From assembly GCF_000244915.1 (NCBI RefSeq), contig NZ_CM001442.1:4712001-4776000 (forward strand): 64,000 bases of DNA. Direction: 5' to 3'. Numbering within the stretch: the stretch's first letter is position 1; each line of letters begins with the position of its first letter. The notes beneath the pieces were generated by a model that searched no databases, was not told the DNA's origin, and worked only from the letters and a program-made list of their open reading frames with translations. This stretch comes from Bradyrhizobium sp. WSM471. GTDB lineage: Bacteria; Pseudomonadota; Alphaproteobacteria; Rhizobiales; Xanthobacteraceae. The position numbers and the translations under genes were made by a program. Below, piece after piece: positions 1-10,187 of the stretch.

Positions 1-2225
1 TGGCGCGAGAACGCGAGCAGCCGCTGCGTCAACGTGGCTGCGCGATTTGCACCGTCGATCGCGCCCTCGATGAAGCGGTCTATGCTGACCTCTCCCCTGC
101 CGAGCCGCCGCTTGGCAAGATTCAGGCTGCCGAGAATTACGGCGAGCATATTGTTGAAGTCGTGGGCAATGCCTCCGGTCAATTGCCCGACGGCTTCCAT
201 CTTCTGGGATTGCCGCAATTGCTCTTCAGCTTTCATGCGCTCGGCAATTTCGTCGGCAACACGTTGCTCCAATCCGGCATTGAGCGCCTCGAGCCGGGTC
301 AAGAGCTGGGCGTTGTCGATGGCGGTGGCGGCATGGCCCGCAATACCAAGCAAGGCGGCCTCATGCTCGGCCTGGAATTTGCCCGTCTCGGCGTGGCCGA
401 AGAAAAGTCCGCCGAGGACTTCGCCGGTTCGCGAGATCACAGGGACCGCCAGGTAGGATCGGACCGGAAGATGGCCCTCGGGCATGCCTTTCCGCGGCGC
501 GTTCTTGCCGTAGCGGGGGTCCTGCAGGATATCGTCGGACCTCACCACGCCGGAGCCCTCGAAGGTCGGGCCAAAGACGGCGGTGTTGCGGGGCATCGGA
601 AAGTTTTCAAACGCGGATCGCGGCGCACCCGACAGCGAATACAGCATGTAGCTGCCGCCATCCGGCGCCAGAACGTTGTAGAAAAAGGCGCCGAATTGAG
701 CCCCGGTGAGGCCGACGCCGGCATCCGTCACGATCTGGACGATCTTGTCGAGGTCGCGTTCGCGAGAGACCGAAGCCCCGGTATCATTCAGTAGTCTAAG
801 ATGACGCTCGGTTTTCTTTTGCGCAGTGATATCCAGAACCGTTCCGATGAACCGAACAGCCTGGCCGTTGGCAAAGATGGCTTGACCGGTCGCGACGATC
901 CAGCGTTCGACCCCGTCCTCGATGCCGATGGTTCGGTATTCCATATTGTAGGTCGTCGGCGCGTGCGGCGTCAGGGCTGCGGACACGGCCTCGTGGGCGC
1001 GCTGCCTGTCCTCGGGATGGAGGCCCTTCAGGAACGACCCTTCATAGCTGACTTCGGCGTCCGGCCGTAGACCGAACACCTCCCTGCAGCGGCTATCCCA
1101 TCGAAGAACGTTGTTCACAGGGTCGTAGTCCCAGGTGCCGATACCAGCCGCCTTGTTCGCAAGCGTCAGTCGTTCGGCAGCCTCCCGCGCTGCCTGTTCC
1201 GATCGAACGCGCTCGATGTGGGCCCACGATCGCTCGGTCACTTCAGTGAGCAAGGCGAGCTCGCGCGGCGTCCACCGGTGAGGGCCGCGGTGATGAATCG
1301 CCATCAAGGCGGTCAGTCGCCCTTCTTTCACCAAGGGCATGCAAATCGTCGAACCGATCCCGATGTTCTGGAAAGTGGCGGCTTCGTCCGGCGCAATCTC
1401 CCTCAAATTGTCATTGATGATGAGCGGCCTGCCCGCGCCCAACTCTCGCACCGCCTTCTTGCCGAAGTCGGCCAGACTGTAGTGACCGAGGATATGCATT
1501 GCGCCGGGCGCGGCCCAATCGCCCCGTATCGTGAAGCCGTCCTGATCCGGGTCCATGTCGGCATAGGCGCAGTTCGAGACGCCGAGATGCTCGCCGACCA
1601 TTTTGGTCGTGACCGCCATCACGCCGTCGGCATCGCGCGTCCTGGCCGTCTCCTTGTTGAGTGCGTCCAGGAAAACAAGCCGGGCTTCGTTCTCCCGCAC
1701 AGCCGTCTCCGCACGGCGGCGCTCTACCGCCGTGCGCGTCCGCTCGGCAACGTCGCGAATAAGCTCCAGCTCTTCAGAGCTCCATTCGCGCGGCCCGGCA
1801 TTGTTCAAATACAGCAGCGCCACGACCCCATCGGGCTCCGAGATCGGCATGTTGACGAGCGCGCGCGCAGAGATCGCCGCAAGGGCCTCGGCACGATCGC
1901 CGACGCGAGGGTCTTTTTCCGCATCGGCACAGATGACGGTCTCGCCCCGCTTGAGATCTTCGATGTAGCTGCCATAGTCGCGGAAGCGCAGCACGCCTGC
2001 GAGGCTCAGGATGCCCGGTGCGTTCCAGTCGCGGACAATGGTGATGGTCTCGGCTGAGGTGTCGACGGTGCCATAGCCCGCCCGGCTGACGTTGAGGCTG
2101 CGGCCGAGCAGCTCTGCCGCAGCATAGGCGAGATCGTCGGGATTGCTGATCTCTCGGATGTAGTCGCCGAGTGTGGCTAAGACGGAATTGCGATCGGCCG
2201 AGCGGACCCCGGTCGCTGTCGTCAT
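1..2225 (-). CDS. Multi-domain sensor histidine kinase (GAF-GAF-PAS-GAF-HisKA), 3' end cut off by window edge
   Basis: Reading down from ATG 2225 gives an open frame of 741 codons that runs off the window. Two GAF-like modules come first (about residues 15-165 and 180-330), each preceded by or followed by coiled-coil linkers rich in Glu/Arg/Ala. A PAS/PAC segment follows (about 350-460; GTWDYDP start, ITAQKK end), then a third GAF (about 470-630), a short coiled coil and the dimerisation/phosphoacceptor helix with the H-box GGIAHDFNN. The predicted phospho-accepting histidine is residue 688. The HATPase domain lies beyond the edge, so kinase activity and any receiver domain cannot be judged. 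No transmembrane segment is visible, so this looks like a soluble sensor. The signal is unknown. Its promoter must lie in 2226-2490, where nothing convincing is seen. Confidence 0.9.
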   Translation of the reverse strand, partial: MTTATGVRSADRNSVLATLGDYIREISNPDDLAYAAAELLGRSLNVSRAGYGTVDTSAETITIVRDWNAPGILSLAGVLRFRDYGSYIEDLKRGETVICADAEKDPRVGDRAEALAAISARALVNMPISEPDGVVALLYLNNAGPREWSSEELELIRDVAERTRTAVERRRAETAVRENEARLVFLDALNKETARTRDADGVMAVTTKMVGEHLGVSNCAYADMDPDQDGFTIRGDWAAPGAMHILGHYSLADFGKKAVRELGAGRPLIINDNLREIAPDEAATFQNIGIGSTICMPLVKEGRLTALMAIHHRGPHRWTPRELALLTEVTERSWAHIERVRSEQAAREAAERLTLANKAAGIGTWDYDPVNNVLRWDSRCREVFGLRPDAEVSYEGSFLKGLHPEDRQRAHEAVSAALTPHAPTTYNMEYRTIGIEDGVERWIVATGQAIFANGQAVRFIGTVLDITAQKKTERHLRLLNDTGASVSRERDLDKIVQIVTDAGVGLTGAQFGAFFYNVLAPDGGSYMLYSLSGAPRSAFENFPMPRNTAVFGPTFEGSGVVRSDDILQDPRYGKNAPRKGMPEGHLPVRSYLAVPVISRTGEVLGGLFFGHAETGKFQAEHEAALLGIAGHAATAIDNAQLLTRLEALNAGLEQRVADEIAERMKAEEQLRQSQKMEAVGQLTGGIAHDFNNMLAVILGSLNLAKRRLGRGEVSIDRFIEGAIDGANRAATLTQRLLAFSR

Positions 2226-2490
2226 TGGTCTTCCCCTGCCACTTTCCCAGCTCCACGATGAGCTAGCTGCTTGCTCGTCCCGCTGCTGTTCGCTTCCACC
2301 AAAGGTAGCCCGCCTGAACTTCGAGTGATGCAGGCGGGTCGCGCAAATTGTCTGCGCGATAACCGCATGATGGCATTTAGGTTCCGCCATCACCCATAGT
2401 GGGCACCATGCCGACCCCAACATCCATCTGGTCGCTCAAGGTGGTCGGCTAGTGATCCAAGCCGCGTGCCCGTACGCATCGGTCACCGTC

Positions 2491-3264
2491 CTAAACCGGC
2501 GTATAGATCACCAGCTTCAGCGCCGGATCGTCATTGGCCTGAAAGCTGGTGTGCTCGAACCGGAGCACGCCCTTGGTCGGATGGTTCATGATCTTGAGGC
2601 CCGCGGCGGTGCTGCGGATCTCGTGCGCTTCCCACCATTTGACGAATTCCGGACTGCCCTCACGCAGCCGCGTCAGCAATTCCGTAAAGGCGGGATCGCC
2701 GGCCCAGACGTCGTGAGTGGCGCGAAACATCGCGACCATGCTCTTGGCAACATCGGCCCAGCCGGCACCGTAGAATTTTCGCGTCTGCTTGTTCGTCATC
2801 ACCAGCAGCAGCGTGTTGCGGTCCTGCTCGGGCAATTGTCCGAACCCGAAGATCTCCTCGGCCGCCGCGTTCCAGGCCAGCACGTCCCAGCGCCGCCCCG
2901 TGATGTAGGCCGGCTGCGCCAGGCTCTCGATCATCCGCCGAACCGGCGGCGGCACGATCTCGCGCGTGAACGCGCGCCTGTCGCCGTCGCGCGCGAGCGC
3001 CTTGAGATGGGCGTGCTCGGTCTTGCTGAGGCGTAGCGCACGCGCCAGCGCGTCGACGGTGGTGACCGAGGGGCTGACGGTGCGGCCCTGTTCGAGCCGG
3101 ATGTACCAGTCGACGCCGATGCCGGCGAGCTGCGCGACCTCCTCGCGGCGCAGGCCCGCCGTGCGGCGCCGCCGGCCCGCGGGAAGCCCGACCATCTTCG
3201 GCGACAGCTTTTCGCGGCGGGACCTGAGAAAGTCGCCGAATTCGACGCGGCGTGGGTCGGCCAT
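2491..3264 (-). CDS. XRE-family transcriptional regulator with MmyB-like ligand domain
   Basis: The product is 257 aa. Residues about 10-85 form a helix-turn-helix of the XRE type (RREEVAQLAGIGVDWYIRLE then PSVTTVDALARAL), and the C-terminal two thirds matches the MmyB-like ligand-binding domain (WNAAAEEIFG, RNTLLLVM, WEAHEIR, FEHTSFQ). In this family the domain is thought to bind a small hydrophobic or fatty-acid-like molecule. The gene is divergent from the oxidoreductase at 3372, and such regulators commonly control the divergent gene, so regulation of that gene is inferred. The 107 bp between the two start codons contains a 20 bp inverted repeat. Confidence 0.88.
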   Translation of the reverse strand: MADPRRVEFGDFLRSRREKLSPKMVGLPAGRRRRTAGLRREEVAQLAGIGVDWYIRLEQGRTVSPSVTTVDALARALRLSKTEHAHLKALARDGDRRAFTREIVPPPVRRMIESLAQPAYITGRRWDVLAWNAAAEEIFGFGQLPEQDRNTLLLVMTNKQTRKFYGAGWADVAKSMVAMFRATHDVWAGDPAFTELLTRLREGSPEFVKWWEAHEIRSTAAGLKIMNHPTKGVLRFEHTSFQANDDPALKLVIYTPV

Positions 3265-3308
3265 GGTGACGTGCCTCGATGGAGGGCCTCGGGAATACTA
3301 GGATAATA

Positions 3309-3328
3309 CCAGGCCTTCCCTGGCCTGG
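3309..3328. promoter_or_regulatory. Inverted repeat between divergent genes, candidate operator
   Basis: CCAGGCC, six bases, then GGCCTGG: a perfect 7 bp dyad midway between the start codons of the XRE regulator (3264) and the oxidoreductase (3372). Its position fits an operator for the adjacent regulator. There is no U-tract, so it is not a terminator. Binding is inference. Confidence 0.4.
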
Positions 3329-3371
3329 AAAGCCGGCGCATATGGGCTTCACCCCACTTTGAGGTGAGATC

Positions 3372-4451
3372 ATGAAAGCTGCCGTATTGAAGTCATTTGG
3401 ATCGCCCCTTGCGATCGAGGAAGCCGCGGACCCTGTGCTCGGCACGGGCGAGGTCATCGTGGACGTCATCGCAACGCGGGTGCTGTCCTACATGAACGAG
3501 GTCTTCAGCGGCGCGCGCAACTATGCGCTCGACCTGCCGATCATCCCTGGGCCAGGCGGCATCGGCAGAGTGCGCGCCATCGGCCCGGACGCGACGAAGC
3601 TCAGCGTTGGCGACTGGGTGTTCTGCGACCCGACGGTGCGTTCGCGCGACGACGCCGCGGCGCCCGACATTGCCCTGCAAGGACTCACCGCCCCCGGTGC
3701 CGGCGCCATGCGCCTGCAACAGCATTTTCGCCACGGCTCCTTCGCCGAGCAGATGCGGGTGCCGACGGAGAACGTAAAGCGCCTGGGCCAAATTACGTCC
3801 GACGAAGCCACGCGATGGTGCGCGCTGGGGACGCTGCTGGTGCCCTATGGCGGCTTCCTTGCCACCAACCTTGAGCCCGGCGAGACCGTGCTGGTGAGCG
3901 GCGCCACCGGCAATTTCGGCAGCGCAGCCGTCTCGGTCGCGCTTGCGATGGGCGCAGCCTGCGTGGTCGCGCCCGGTCGCAACGAGACTATTCTCGCCGA
4001 CCTCGTCCGCCGCTTCGGCGATCGCGTCAAGCCGGTCAGGCTCTCCGGCAATGAGGACGACGACCGCGAGCGCATGAAGCGTGCGGCACCCGGTCCGATC
4101 GACTGCGTGCTCGACATCATGCCACCCTCGGTGAGTACGAATGTGGTGCGCGCGGCGATCATGACGGTGCGCGCTTACGGCCGCGTCGTGCTGATGGGTG
4201 GTGTCGGCATGGCCGGCGGCGCGGGCCTCGAGCTGCCCTATCCCTGGATCATGCGCAACTGCATCAGCATTCACGGCGTCTGGATGTATCCGCCGGATGC
4301 GGCAGGCCGCCTGATCGCGCTGGTGCGCGCGGGACTGCTCAGGCTGGAGGAGTACGAGGCCACCACCTTCGACCTCGACCACGCCAATGAGGCGGTAGCC
4401 CATGCCGCCGCCAATGGCGGGCCGTTCAAATTGACGGTGATCCGGCCTTGA
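3372..4451 (+). CDS. MDR-superfamily (alcohol dehydrogenase/quinone reductase-like) oxidoreductase
   Basis: The product is 359 aa with the GroES-like N-terminal half (GEVIVDV, GIGRVRAIGPD, VGDWVF) and a Rossmann half with the nucleotide-binding stretch LVSGATGNFGSAAVS at about residues 174-188. ATG 3372 follows the purine-rich GAGGTGAG. The usual catalytic-zinc cysteine near residue 40 is absent (RVLSYMNEV) and no four-Cys structural zinc loop is visible. It is therefore more like the zinc-independent quinone-oxidoreductase branch than a true alcohol dehydrogenase. The NAD(P)H-linked substrate is unknown. It is probably controlled by the divergent XRE/MmyB regulator. Confidence 0.85.
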   Translation: MKAAVLKSFGSPLAIEEAADPVLGTGEVIVDVIATRVLSYMNEVFSGARNYALDLPIIPGPGGIGRVRAIGPDATKLSVGDWVFCDPTVRSRDDAAAPDIALQGLTAPGAGAMRLQQHFRHGSFAEQMRVPTENVKRLGQITSDEATRWCALGTLLVPYGGFLATNLEPGETVLVSGATGNFGSAAVSVALAMGAACVVAPGRNETILADLVRRFGDRVKPVRLSGNEDDDRERMKRAAPGPIDCVLDIMPPSVSTNVVRAAIMTVRAYGRVVLMGGVGMAGGAGLELPYPWIMRNCISIHGVWMYPPDAAGRLIALVRAGLLRLEEYEATTFDLDHANEAVAHAAANGGPFKLTVIRP

Positions 4452-4498
4452 ACGCCCCGGGGAGCGCCATTTTTTCGTCAGTCCGGCCAAGCACTTGG

Positions 4499-4529
4499 CT
4501 ACTGTGCATGGGGTTGTTTTCGCGTTTTT
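4499..4529 (-). repeat. Dispersed 3'-flanking element, copy 1
   Basis: Read on the minus strand, this begins directly after the lolD stop codon with an A-run, then GCGAAAACAACCCCATGCAC and AGTAG. The same 25 bases, without a mismatch, occur at 19947-19971 just after the sugar-permease stop codon. Both copies lie 3' of a gene in the same orientation as that gene. Function is unknown. Confidence 0.7.
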
Positions 4530-5231
4530 TTATTCGAGCTCGATGACCTGGCCGTTCGACAGCGACACGCGGCGGTCCATCCGGCCGGCGAGCTCCATGT
4601 TGTGGGTCGCGATCAGCATGGAGACCTTGGTCGCCTTGACGAGCTGCATCAGGGCCTGGAAGACGTGGTCCGCGGTGTGCGGATCGAGATTGCCGGTCGG
4701 CTCGTCCGCGAACAGCACCCGCGGAGCATTGGCCACCGCGCGCGCGATCGCAACGCGCTGCTGCTCGCCGCCCGATAGTTCGGACGGACGGTGCGTGATG
4801 CGCTCGCCGAGGCCGAGATAGCCGAGGATTTCCTTGGCGCGCTTGACGCTCTCGGACTTCTTGAGGCCGCGGATCATCTGCGGCAGCATGACGTTCTCCA
4901 GCGCCGAGAACTCCGGCAGCAGCCGGTGCGACTGGTAGACGAAGCCGATATCGGTGCGGCGAAGCTGGGTGCGCTCGATGTCGGGCAGTTGCGAGGTCGG
5001 CGCGCCATTGACATAGACCTCGCCGGAATCGGGCGCTTCCAACAGTCCCGCGATATGCAGCAGCGTCGACTTGCCCGAGCCGGACGGCGCCACCAGCGCG
5101 ACGGATTGGCCCGCCCACAGCGCGAGCTTGGCGCCGTCGAGGATCGTCAGCGGCACCTCACCCTGCAAGTACTGTCGCTTTATCTCGTGGAGATAAATGA
5201 CCGGTACATCTTCCGCCCCCTGGCTCTCCAT
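4530..5231 (-). CDS. lolD: Lipoprotein-releasing system ATP-binding protein LolD
   Basis: This 233 aa ABC ATPase powers extraction of mature lipoproteins from the outer face of the inner membrane and hand-over to LolA. Visible motifs are Walker [10 protein letters not shown] (residues 48-56), a Q-loop ([11 protein letters not shown]), the signature LSGGEQQR, Walker [13 protein letters not shown] and the switch His in IATHNMELA. The FtsX/LolD-type layout and the partner permease 7 bp upstream support the assignment over other MacB-like ATPases. The gene ends in a dispersed repeat and faces the convergent oxidoreductase gene. In many rhizobia dnaE follows lolD; it does not here. Confidence 0.95.
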   Translation of the reverse strand: MESQGAEDVPVIYLHEIKRQYLQGEVPLTILDGAKLALWAGQSVALVAPSGSGKSTLLHIAGLLEAPDSGEVYVNGAPTSQLPDIERTQLRRTDIGFVYQSHRLLPEFSALENVMLPQMIRGLKKSESVKRAKEILGYLGLGERITHRPSELSGGEQQRVAIARAVANAPRVLFADEPTGNLDPHTADHVFQALMQLVKATKVSMLIATHNMELAGRMDRRVSLSNGQVIELE

Positions 5232-5238
5232 CAGCCCC

Positions 5239-6519
5239 TCACTCGTACCGCAGCGCTTCGACGGGATCGAGGCGCGCGGCGCGCCAGGACGGGTATAGCG
5301 TCGCCAGGAACGACAGCGTCAGCGCCATGATGACGACGGCCGAGGTCTCGCCGATGTCGATCTCGGCGGGCAGCTTCGACAGGAAATACAGCTCTGGCGA
5401 AAACAGTTCGGTGCTGGTCAGCCAGGACAGGAATTGCCGGATCGACTCGATGTTGAGGCAGATCACCAGCCCGACGATGAAGCCGACCATCGTACCGACC
5501 ACGCCGATCGAGGCGCCCGTGATCAGGAAGATGCGCATGATCGAGCCTTGCGAGGCCCCCATCGTGCGCAGGATCGCGATGTCGCTGCCCTTGTCCTTCA
5601 CCAGCATGATCAGGCCGGAAACGATGTTGAGCGCCGCGACCAGCACGATCATGGTGAGGATCAGGAACATCACGTTGCGTTCGACCTGGAGCGCGTTGAA
5701 GAAGGTCGAGTTGCGCTGGCGCCAGTCCACCAGGAACACCGGCCGGCCCGCCGCCTCCGTCACGGCCTGGCGGAACGCGACGATCTGATCCGGGTTGGTG
5801 GTGAAGACCTCGATCGAGGTGACGTCGTTGCTGCGGTTGAAATAGGCCTGCGCCTCTGCGAGCGGCATGAACACGAAGCCGAGATCATACTCGGACATGC
5901 CGATCTCGAACACCGCGGCGATCTTGTACGGCTTGATGCGCGGCGTCGTGCCCATCGGGGTGACCGCGCCCTTCGGCGCCACCAGCGTGATGCTGTCGCC
6001 GGCGTGCAGCGACAGCTGGTCGGCGAGGCGCCGGCCGATCGCAACCCCCTGCCCGTCGTCGAAGCCCTCGAGCGAGCCCTGCTTGATGTTCTTGGCGATC
6101 GAGGTGAGGTTGTTGAGGTCGTCGGAGCGGATGCCGCGCACCAGGACGCCGGAGGCGTTCCACGGCGACGACGCCAGCGCCTGGCCGTCCACCACGGGCG
6201 CTGCGAGCCGGATGCCCTGGACCTGACTAAGGCGGTCGGCGACGTCCTTCCAGTCGGTCAGGGGCGATTCCAGCGGCTGGACCAGGATGTGGCCGTTGAG
6301 CCCGAGGATCTTGTCGAGCAGCTCCTTGCGGAAGCCGTTCATGACGGCCATGACGATGATCAGCGTCGCCACGCCCAGCATGATACCAAGGAAGGAGAAC
6401 CCGGCAATAACCGAGATGAATCCCTCCTTGCGGCGCGCGCGTAAGTAACGCGCCGACAGCATCCACTCGAATGGCGCAAAAGGCGCGGTCTGTATCGTCT
6501 CGGTCATGGGTTCATCCAT
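5239..6519 (-). CDS. lolC: Lipoprotein-releasing ABC transporter permease (LolC/LolE type)
   Basis: From ATG 6519 the product is 426 aa. It has one TM segment near the N-terminus ([19 protein letters not shown]), a large periplasmic MacB/FtsX-type domain, and three C-terminal TM segments. The family-typical beginning is around [18 protein letters not shown]. An ATG at 6507 is an equally good start, and the longer frame to 6600 is not supported. Only one permease gene is present, so the transporter is probably a homodimer of a LolC/E-like subunit, as in other bacteria with a single LolC/E or LolF protein. It sits between proS and lolD. Confidence 0.93.
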   Translation of the reverse strand: MDEPMTETIQTAPFAPFEWMLSARYLRARRKEGFISVIAGFSFLGIMLGVATLIIVMAVMNGFRKELLDKILGLNGHILVQPLESPLTDWKDVADRLSQVQGIRLAAPVVDGQALASSPWNASGVLVRGIRSDDLNNLTSIAKNIKQGSLEGFDDGQGVAIGRRLADQLSLHAGDSITLVAPKGAVTPMGTTPRIKPYKIAAVFEIGMSEYDLGFVFMPLAEAQAYFNRSNDVTSIEVFTTNPDQIVAFRQAVTEAAGRPVFLVDWRQRNSTFFNALQVERNVMFLILTMIVLVAALNIVSGLIMLVKDKGSDIAILRTMGASQGSIMRIFLITGASIGVVGTMVGFIVGLVICLNIESIRQFLSWLTSTELFSPELYFLSKLPAEIDIGETSAVVIMALTLSFLATLYPSWRAARLDPVEALRYE

Positions 6520-6609
6520 CGCTTGATAGTCCCATGATTCGGGGTCAAATGTGGCCGGATTGGCGGCCGCGATCTGGGGCGATGAACAATATTCAGCCAA
6601 CCAGCCTTA

Positions 6610-7929
6610 TCAGCCCACAAGTCTTGCGACGGCGTCGGCAGGCGACATGGTCTCGCGGGCGCCGTCACTTCGCCGCTTGAGCTCGACTTTGCCGTCGGCA
6701 AGCCCTTTCGGCCCGATCATGATCTGCCAGGGGATGCCGATCAGGTCGGCGGCGGCGAATTTGGCTCCGGCGCGCTGGTCGGTGTCGTCGTAGAGCACGT
6801 CGACGCCCTTGGCGGACAGCTCCGCATAAAGCTTCTCGCAGGCCGCATCGACCGCGGCATCGCCCTGCTTGAGGTTGAGAATCGACACGCGGAACGGGGC
6901 AACGGCCTCCGGCCATTTGATGCCGGCATCGTCATGGCAGGCTTCGATGATGGCGCCGAGCAGGCGCGAGACGCCGACGCCGTAGGAGCCGCCGTGGATC
7001 GGCACGTCGACACCGTCGGGGCCCGCGACCAGCGCCTTCATCGCATCGGAATACTTCGTGCCGAAATAGAAGATCTGCCCGACCTCGATACCGCGGGTGT
7101 TCACCCGTTTGTCCGCGGGCACTTCCTGCTCGAAGCGCGCGGCGTCGTGAACGTCTTCCGTCGCCGCATAGACCGAGGTCCATTGCTTGATGATCGGCGT
7201 CAAATCACTCTCATAGTCGACGTCCTCGCCCGGCACCGGCAGGTCCAGCACGTCGCGATTGATGAAAACGCCGGATTCGCCGGTCTCGGCGAGCACAATG
7301 AACTCATGACTGAGATCGCCGCCGATCGGGCCGGTCTCGGCGCGCATCGGGATCGCCTTCAGCCCCATCCGCGCGAAGGTGCGCAAATACGCCACGAACA
7401 TCTTGTTGTAGGCGACGCGCGCCGCGGCCTCGTTGAGGTCGAACGAATAGGCGTCCTTCATCAGGAACTCGCGGCCGCGCATCACGCCGAAGCGGGGACG
7501 CTGCTCGTCGCGGAATTTCCATTGAATATGATAGAGATTCAGCGGCAGGCTCTTGTAGGACTTCACATAGGCGCGGAAGATCTCGGTGATCATTTCCTCG
7601 TTGGTCGGCCCGTATAGCAGCTCGCGCTTGTGGCGGTCGGCGATGCGCAGCATCTCGGGGCCATAGGCGTCGTAGCGGCCGCTCTCGCGCCAGAGGTCGG
7701 CAAGCTGGAGCGTCGGCATCAACAGCTCAAGCGCGCCGGAGCGGTCCTGCTCCTCGCGCACGATCTGCTCGATCTTCTTGAGCACGCGGAAGCCGAGCGG
7801 CAGCCAGGCATAGATGCCGGCGGCCTCCTGCCGGATCATGCCGGCACGCAGCATCAGCCGATGCGAGACGATCTCCGCCTCTTTCGGATTTTCCTTCAGG
7901 ATGGGCAGAAAGAACCGCGACAACCGCAT
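6610..7929 (-). CDS. proS: Proline--tRNA ligase, short form
   Basis: This class II aminoacyl-tRNA synthetase charges tRNA-Pro. The start is set at ATG 7929 ([15 protein letters not shown]), the usual N-terminus of the family, giving 439 aa; the open frame extends 30 codons upstream without family similarity. Class II motifs are visible ([54 protein letters not shown]), followed by the anticodon-binding domain. The roughly 180-residue editing insertion of long bacterial ProS is absent, as expected for the alphaproteobacterial short type. It is followed by lolC and lolD on the same strand. Confidence 0.97.
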   Translation of the reverse strand: MRLSRFFLPILKENPKEAEIVSHRLMLRAGMIRQEAAGIYAWLPLGFRVLKKIEQIVREEQDRSGALELLMPTLQLADLWRESGRYDAYGPEMLRIADRHKRELLYGPTNEEMITEIFRAYVKSYKSLPLNLYHIQWKFRDEQRPRFGVMRGREFLMKDAYSFDLNEAAARVAYNKMFVAYLRTFARMGLKAIPMRAETGPIGGDLSHEFIVLAETGESGVFINRDVLDLPVPGEDVDYESDLTPIIKQWTSVYAATEDVHDAARFEQEVPADKRVNTRGIEVGQIFYFGTKYSDAMKALVAGPDGVDVPIHGGSYGVGVSRLLGAIIEACHDDAGIKWPEAVAPFRVSILNLKQGDAAVDAACEKLYAELSAKGVDVLYDDTDQRAGAKFAAADLIGIPWQIMIGPKGLADGKVELKRRSDGARETMSPADAVARLVG

Positions 7930-8082
7930 GGCAATACTCGAGGAATCAGTGATGGCTTGCAGTGAAACCGGATTGGGAGCCAAAACACAAGACCGGGAAT
8001 GAGGAAAACCCGCTAACACAGCGGAATTCCTGTCATTTTTCCGTCGACTTCAGGTTCGACGCGAGGTGCCGAAGAGCCGGGT

Positions 8083-9645
8083 TCAGGGCGCCGCCACCTC
8101 GAGCTCGTCCTCCAGCGTGATCTTCTCGAAATCGCTCACCAGCGCGTCGATCCGCACATGCCAGCGGCCCGCAAAGGGCAGTTCGACCTTGCGCACGTGC
8201 CAGTAGCTGTCCGGCCCGAGCGAGGCGTTCCGCTCCATTGGCTCGATGCCGCGTTCGGGCAGGCTCAGCGTCAGCGTCACCTCCTTGGCCCCGAGCACCG
8301 CCCCCTCGCCGGTCATGAGCTGCAGCACGAAATCGTTGATACCCACCTTACCCGGCGAGACCAGGACCTGGAACATCGCCCTGTCGGTGTGGATGTGGAT
8401 CGCCAGCGGCGTCTCCGGAACGATCGTTCGCGGCGGCGGCGTGAAGCGCCAGCCCGCCACGACGGCCAAGATGCCTAGCGCGATGGCGCATTCGAGCACG
8501 ATCGAGCGCTTCAGGCTCTGCGCGGCCCCGTGATCCCCCGCCAGAGCCGGAGTCAGGCGAAAGCGGTTGAGCGCGGCAAGCGCCAGCAGCACGAGGACCA
8601 GCGCAAGCTTGATCGAGAGGATCAATCCGTAGCGGGTCTCGACCAATGCAGACGGCTTCTCAAGCTGAACGATGGCGAGCGCGAGGCCGGTCAATGCGAG
8701 AACGCCAACGACCGGCGCGGCGATGCGAGAAAAGCGGTTTACGACAGGCAAAGCCGCGGCGGGCCGCTTCGACAACAGCGCGACCAGCGGCGCGAGGGCC
8801 CCAATCCAGAACGCGACACCGAGACCATGGAGAAAGATTGCCGGCCGAGTCAACAGTTCGGGCGGTGCCGTAGCGGCGTGCCCGGTCATGGCCAGCGACA
8901 AGCCGACGCCGACGAAGGCAATGATCGCCAGAGCGCGCGCGCACCACGCGTTGCCTAGCGCCAGCAACGCGAGCAGCATTGCAGTGATGGACACGAGCAA
9001 GGCCGGGCCCGCGCTGGTCCCCAATGCGACTCTCCAGGAAGCCATCGTCGCGAGAGCGGATAGCGGTAGGCCGAGGAGATCCAGCCCCAACACGCCAAGG
9101 GACACCACCGCGCTCGGGACGCCGATGGCGAGCGCCATGCACGGAACGGTCATGCCGGTCATCGACCACGCAACCCAGCGCGCAAAGAACACGCCGCCGA
9201 CGCCGACGAACAGGCCAAGATAGAGACCGACCCGCGCCAGCCAGATCAGCACGTTCAATCCGACAGCGGCGTTGGCGAGAGCTTGCGTCCCCGTCGGCAT
9301 GCCGATCGAGAAGATCACCGATCCCGCGACGGGATGGCCATCCTGCGAGATCACGCGATAGCTGACGACCGCCGTCCCCTGCGGCATGTCAGCCGGCATC
9401 GCGACCGAGATGGTCTCGCCCGATGCGTTGACGCGCACATCATCCCGCGCCATGCCCGCGCCGTCGATCAATTGGATGGCACCCGGCGTCACCGCCTCGT
9501 TGAAGCGCAACTCCACCGCCTTCGGCGCGTTCGCAAGCATGCTGCCGCTCGGCGGCTCGACCGCGACCAGCGCCGCGTGCGCCGAGACGCCGGTCGCAAA
9601 GCCGACACCAAGAAGCAGCGTCGCGAGCGCGGCGAGCAGGCGCAT
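8083..9645 (-). CDS. CopC-CopD fusion copper transport protein (YcnJ/PcuE-like)
   Basis: The product is 520 aa from ATG 9645, which overlaps the ycnI-like stop as ATGA. After a signal peptide, the mature N-terminus would begin at His23 (HAALVAVEPPSGS), as in CopC proteins where the N-terminal His binds Cu(II). The second CopC signature, DGHPVAG, follows at about residue 100. The remainder is a CopD-type membrane domain of about eight to nine TM helices, ending in a C-terminal periplasmic beta domain. YcnJ of Bacillus and PcuE of B. japonicum have this fusion and are linked to copper uptake. It is the last gene of the copper operon. Confidence 0.9.
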   Translation of the reverse strand: MRLLAALATLLLGVGFATGVSAHAALVAVEPPSGSMLANAPKAVELRFNEAVTPGAIQLIDGAGMARDDVRVNASGETISVAMPADMPQGTAVVSYRVISQDGHPVAGSVIFSIGMPTGTQALANAAVGLNVLIWLARVGLYLGLFVGVGGVFFARWVAWSMTGMTVPCMALAIGVPSAVVSLGVLGLDLLGLPLSALATMASWRVALGTSAGPALLVSITAMLLALLALGNAWCARALAIIAFVGVGLSLAMTGHAATAPPELLTRPAIFLHGLGVAFWIGALAPLVALLSKRPAAALPVVNRFSRIAAPVVGVLALTGLALAIVQLEKPSALVETRYGLILSIKLALVLVLLALAALNRFRLTPALAGDHGAAQSLKRSIVLECAIALGILAVVAGWRFTPPPRTIVPETPLAIHIHTDRAMFQVLVSPGKVGINDFVLQLMTGEGAVLGAKEVTLTLSLPERGIEPMERNASLGPDSYWHVRKVELPFAGRWHVRIDALVSDFEKITLEDELEVAAP

Positions 9646-10187
9646 CAGGGTTTTGGCAGGAGTTTTACACCCGGCGCCGGTGACTTGCCCTCGTGCGAAT
9701 GCCCGGCCCCCTCCGTGGGGATCTCGATCCAGCGGCTGACGCCGGTCTCGCATTCCTGGACGACAGGAAAATACAGCGTCGTGTTCGGCGTCAGGCTCGT
9801 GGTGAGGAAGCTGCTGATGACGAACTCATCGTAATTGTGGTCCGGCAGCTTGCCGCCCGACCAGGCCACCTCCTTGACGCCGGAGGAAAGCTTGTTGCCG
9901 TGGTAGTCGTACTCATTGGTGTATTTGCCCTCGACCACGTCAACACTCCAGCCCGCCTTCGGCATCGGCTTCACCGCGATCACCCCTTCCGGAATCTGCA
10001 CCCGGATCTTCACCGTGGGCGATCCCTTGCAGCCGTGCGGCACAGCAAAGACGGCCTTGTAGTAGGAGCCGACCGCCGCCTGTTTGGTCTCTAGCGTGAT
10101 ATGCGCCGCCGCGGGGGACGCCGCGAGCGCGGCGATCAGACTCGCAAGGATTCGATGCATAGTCATGGAAGGCTTGATCTGTTTCAT
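9645..10187 (-). CDS. YcnI-family (DUF1775) periplasmic copper-binding protein
   Basis: The product is 180 aa. ATG 10187 overlaps the upstream chaperone stop; a GTG one codon earlier is also possible. After the signal peptide (ending SPAAA) the mature protein starts near AHITLETK. In characterised YcnI the equivalent His and the Glu a few residues on bind Cu(II), and both are present here (His29, Glu33). Family segments HGCKGSPT, PKAGWSVD and VAWSGG follow. The C-terminus is His/Pro rich. It probably works with the PCuAC protein and the CopCD fusion as a periplasmic copper relay. It may correspond to PcuD of B. japonicum. Confidence 0.88.
   Translation of the reverse strand: MKQIKPSMTMHRILASLIAALAASPAAAHITLETKQAAVGSYYKAVFAVPHGCKGSPTVKIRVQIPEGVIAVKPMPKAGWSVDVVEGKYTNEYDYHGNKLSSGVKEVAWSGGKLPDHNYDEFVISSFLTTSLTPNTTLYFPVVQECETGVSRWIEIPTEGAGHSHEGKSPAPGVKLLPKP

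Noticed and set aside
1..2057. Several plus-strand open frames of 89-279 codons over the left end
   Set aside because: They are antisense shadows of the histidine kinase, whose minus-strand frame has clear GAF, PAS and H-box motifs.
2309..2338. CCCGCCTG/CAGGCGGG inverted repeat after the XRE regulator gene
   Set aside because: The 14-base loop and absence of a T-tract on either strand make it weak as a terminator; no other role is supported.
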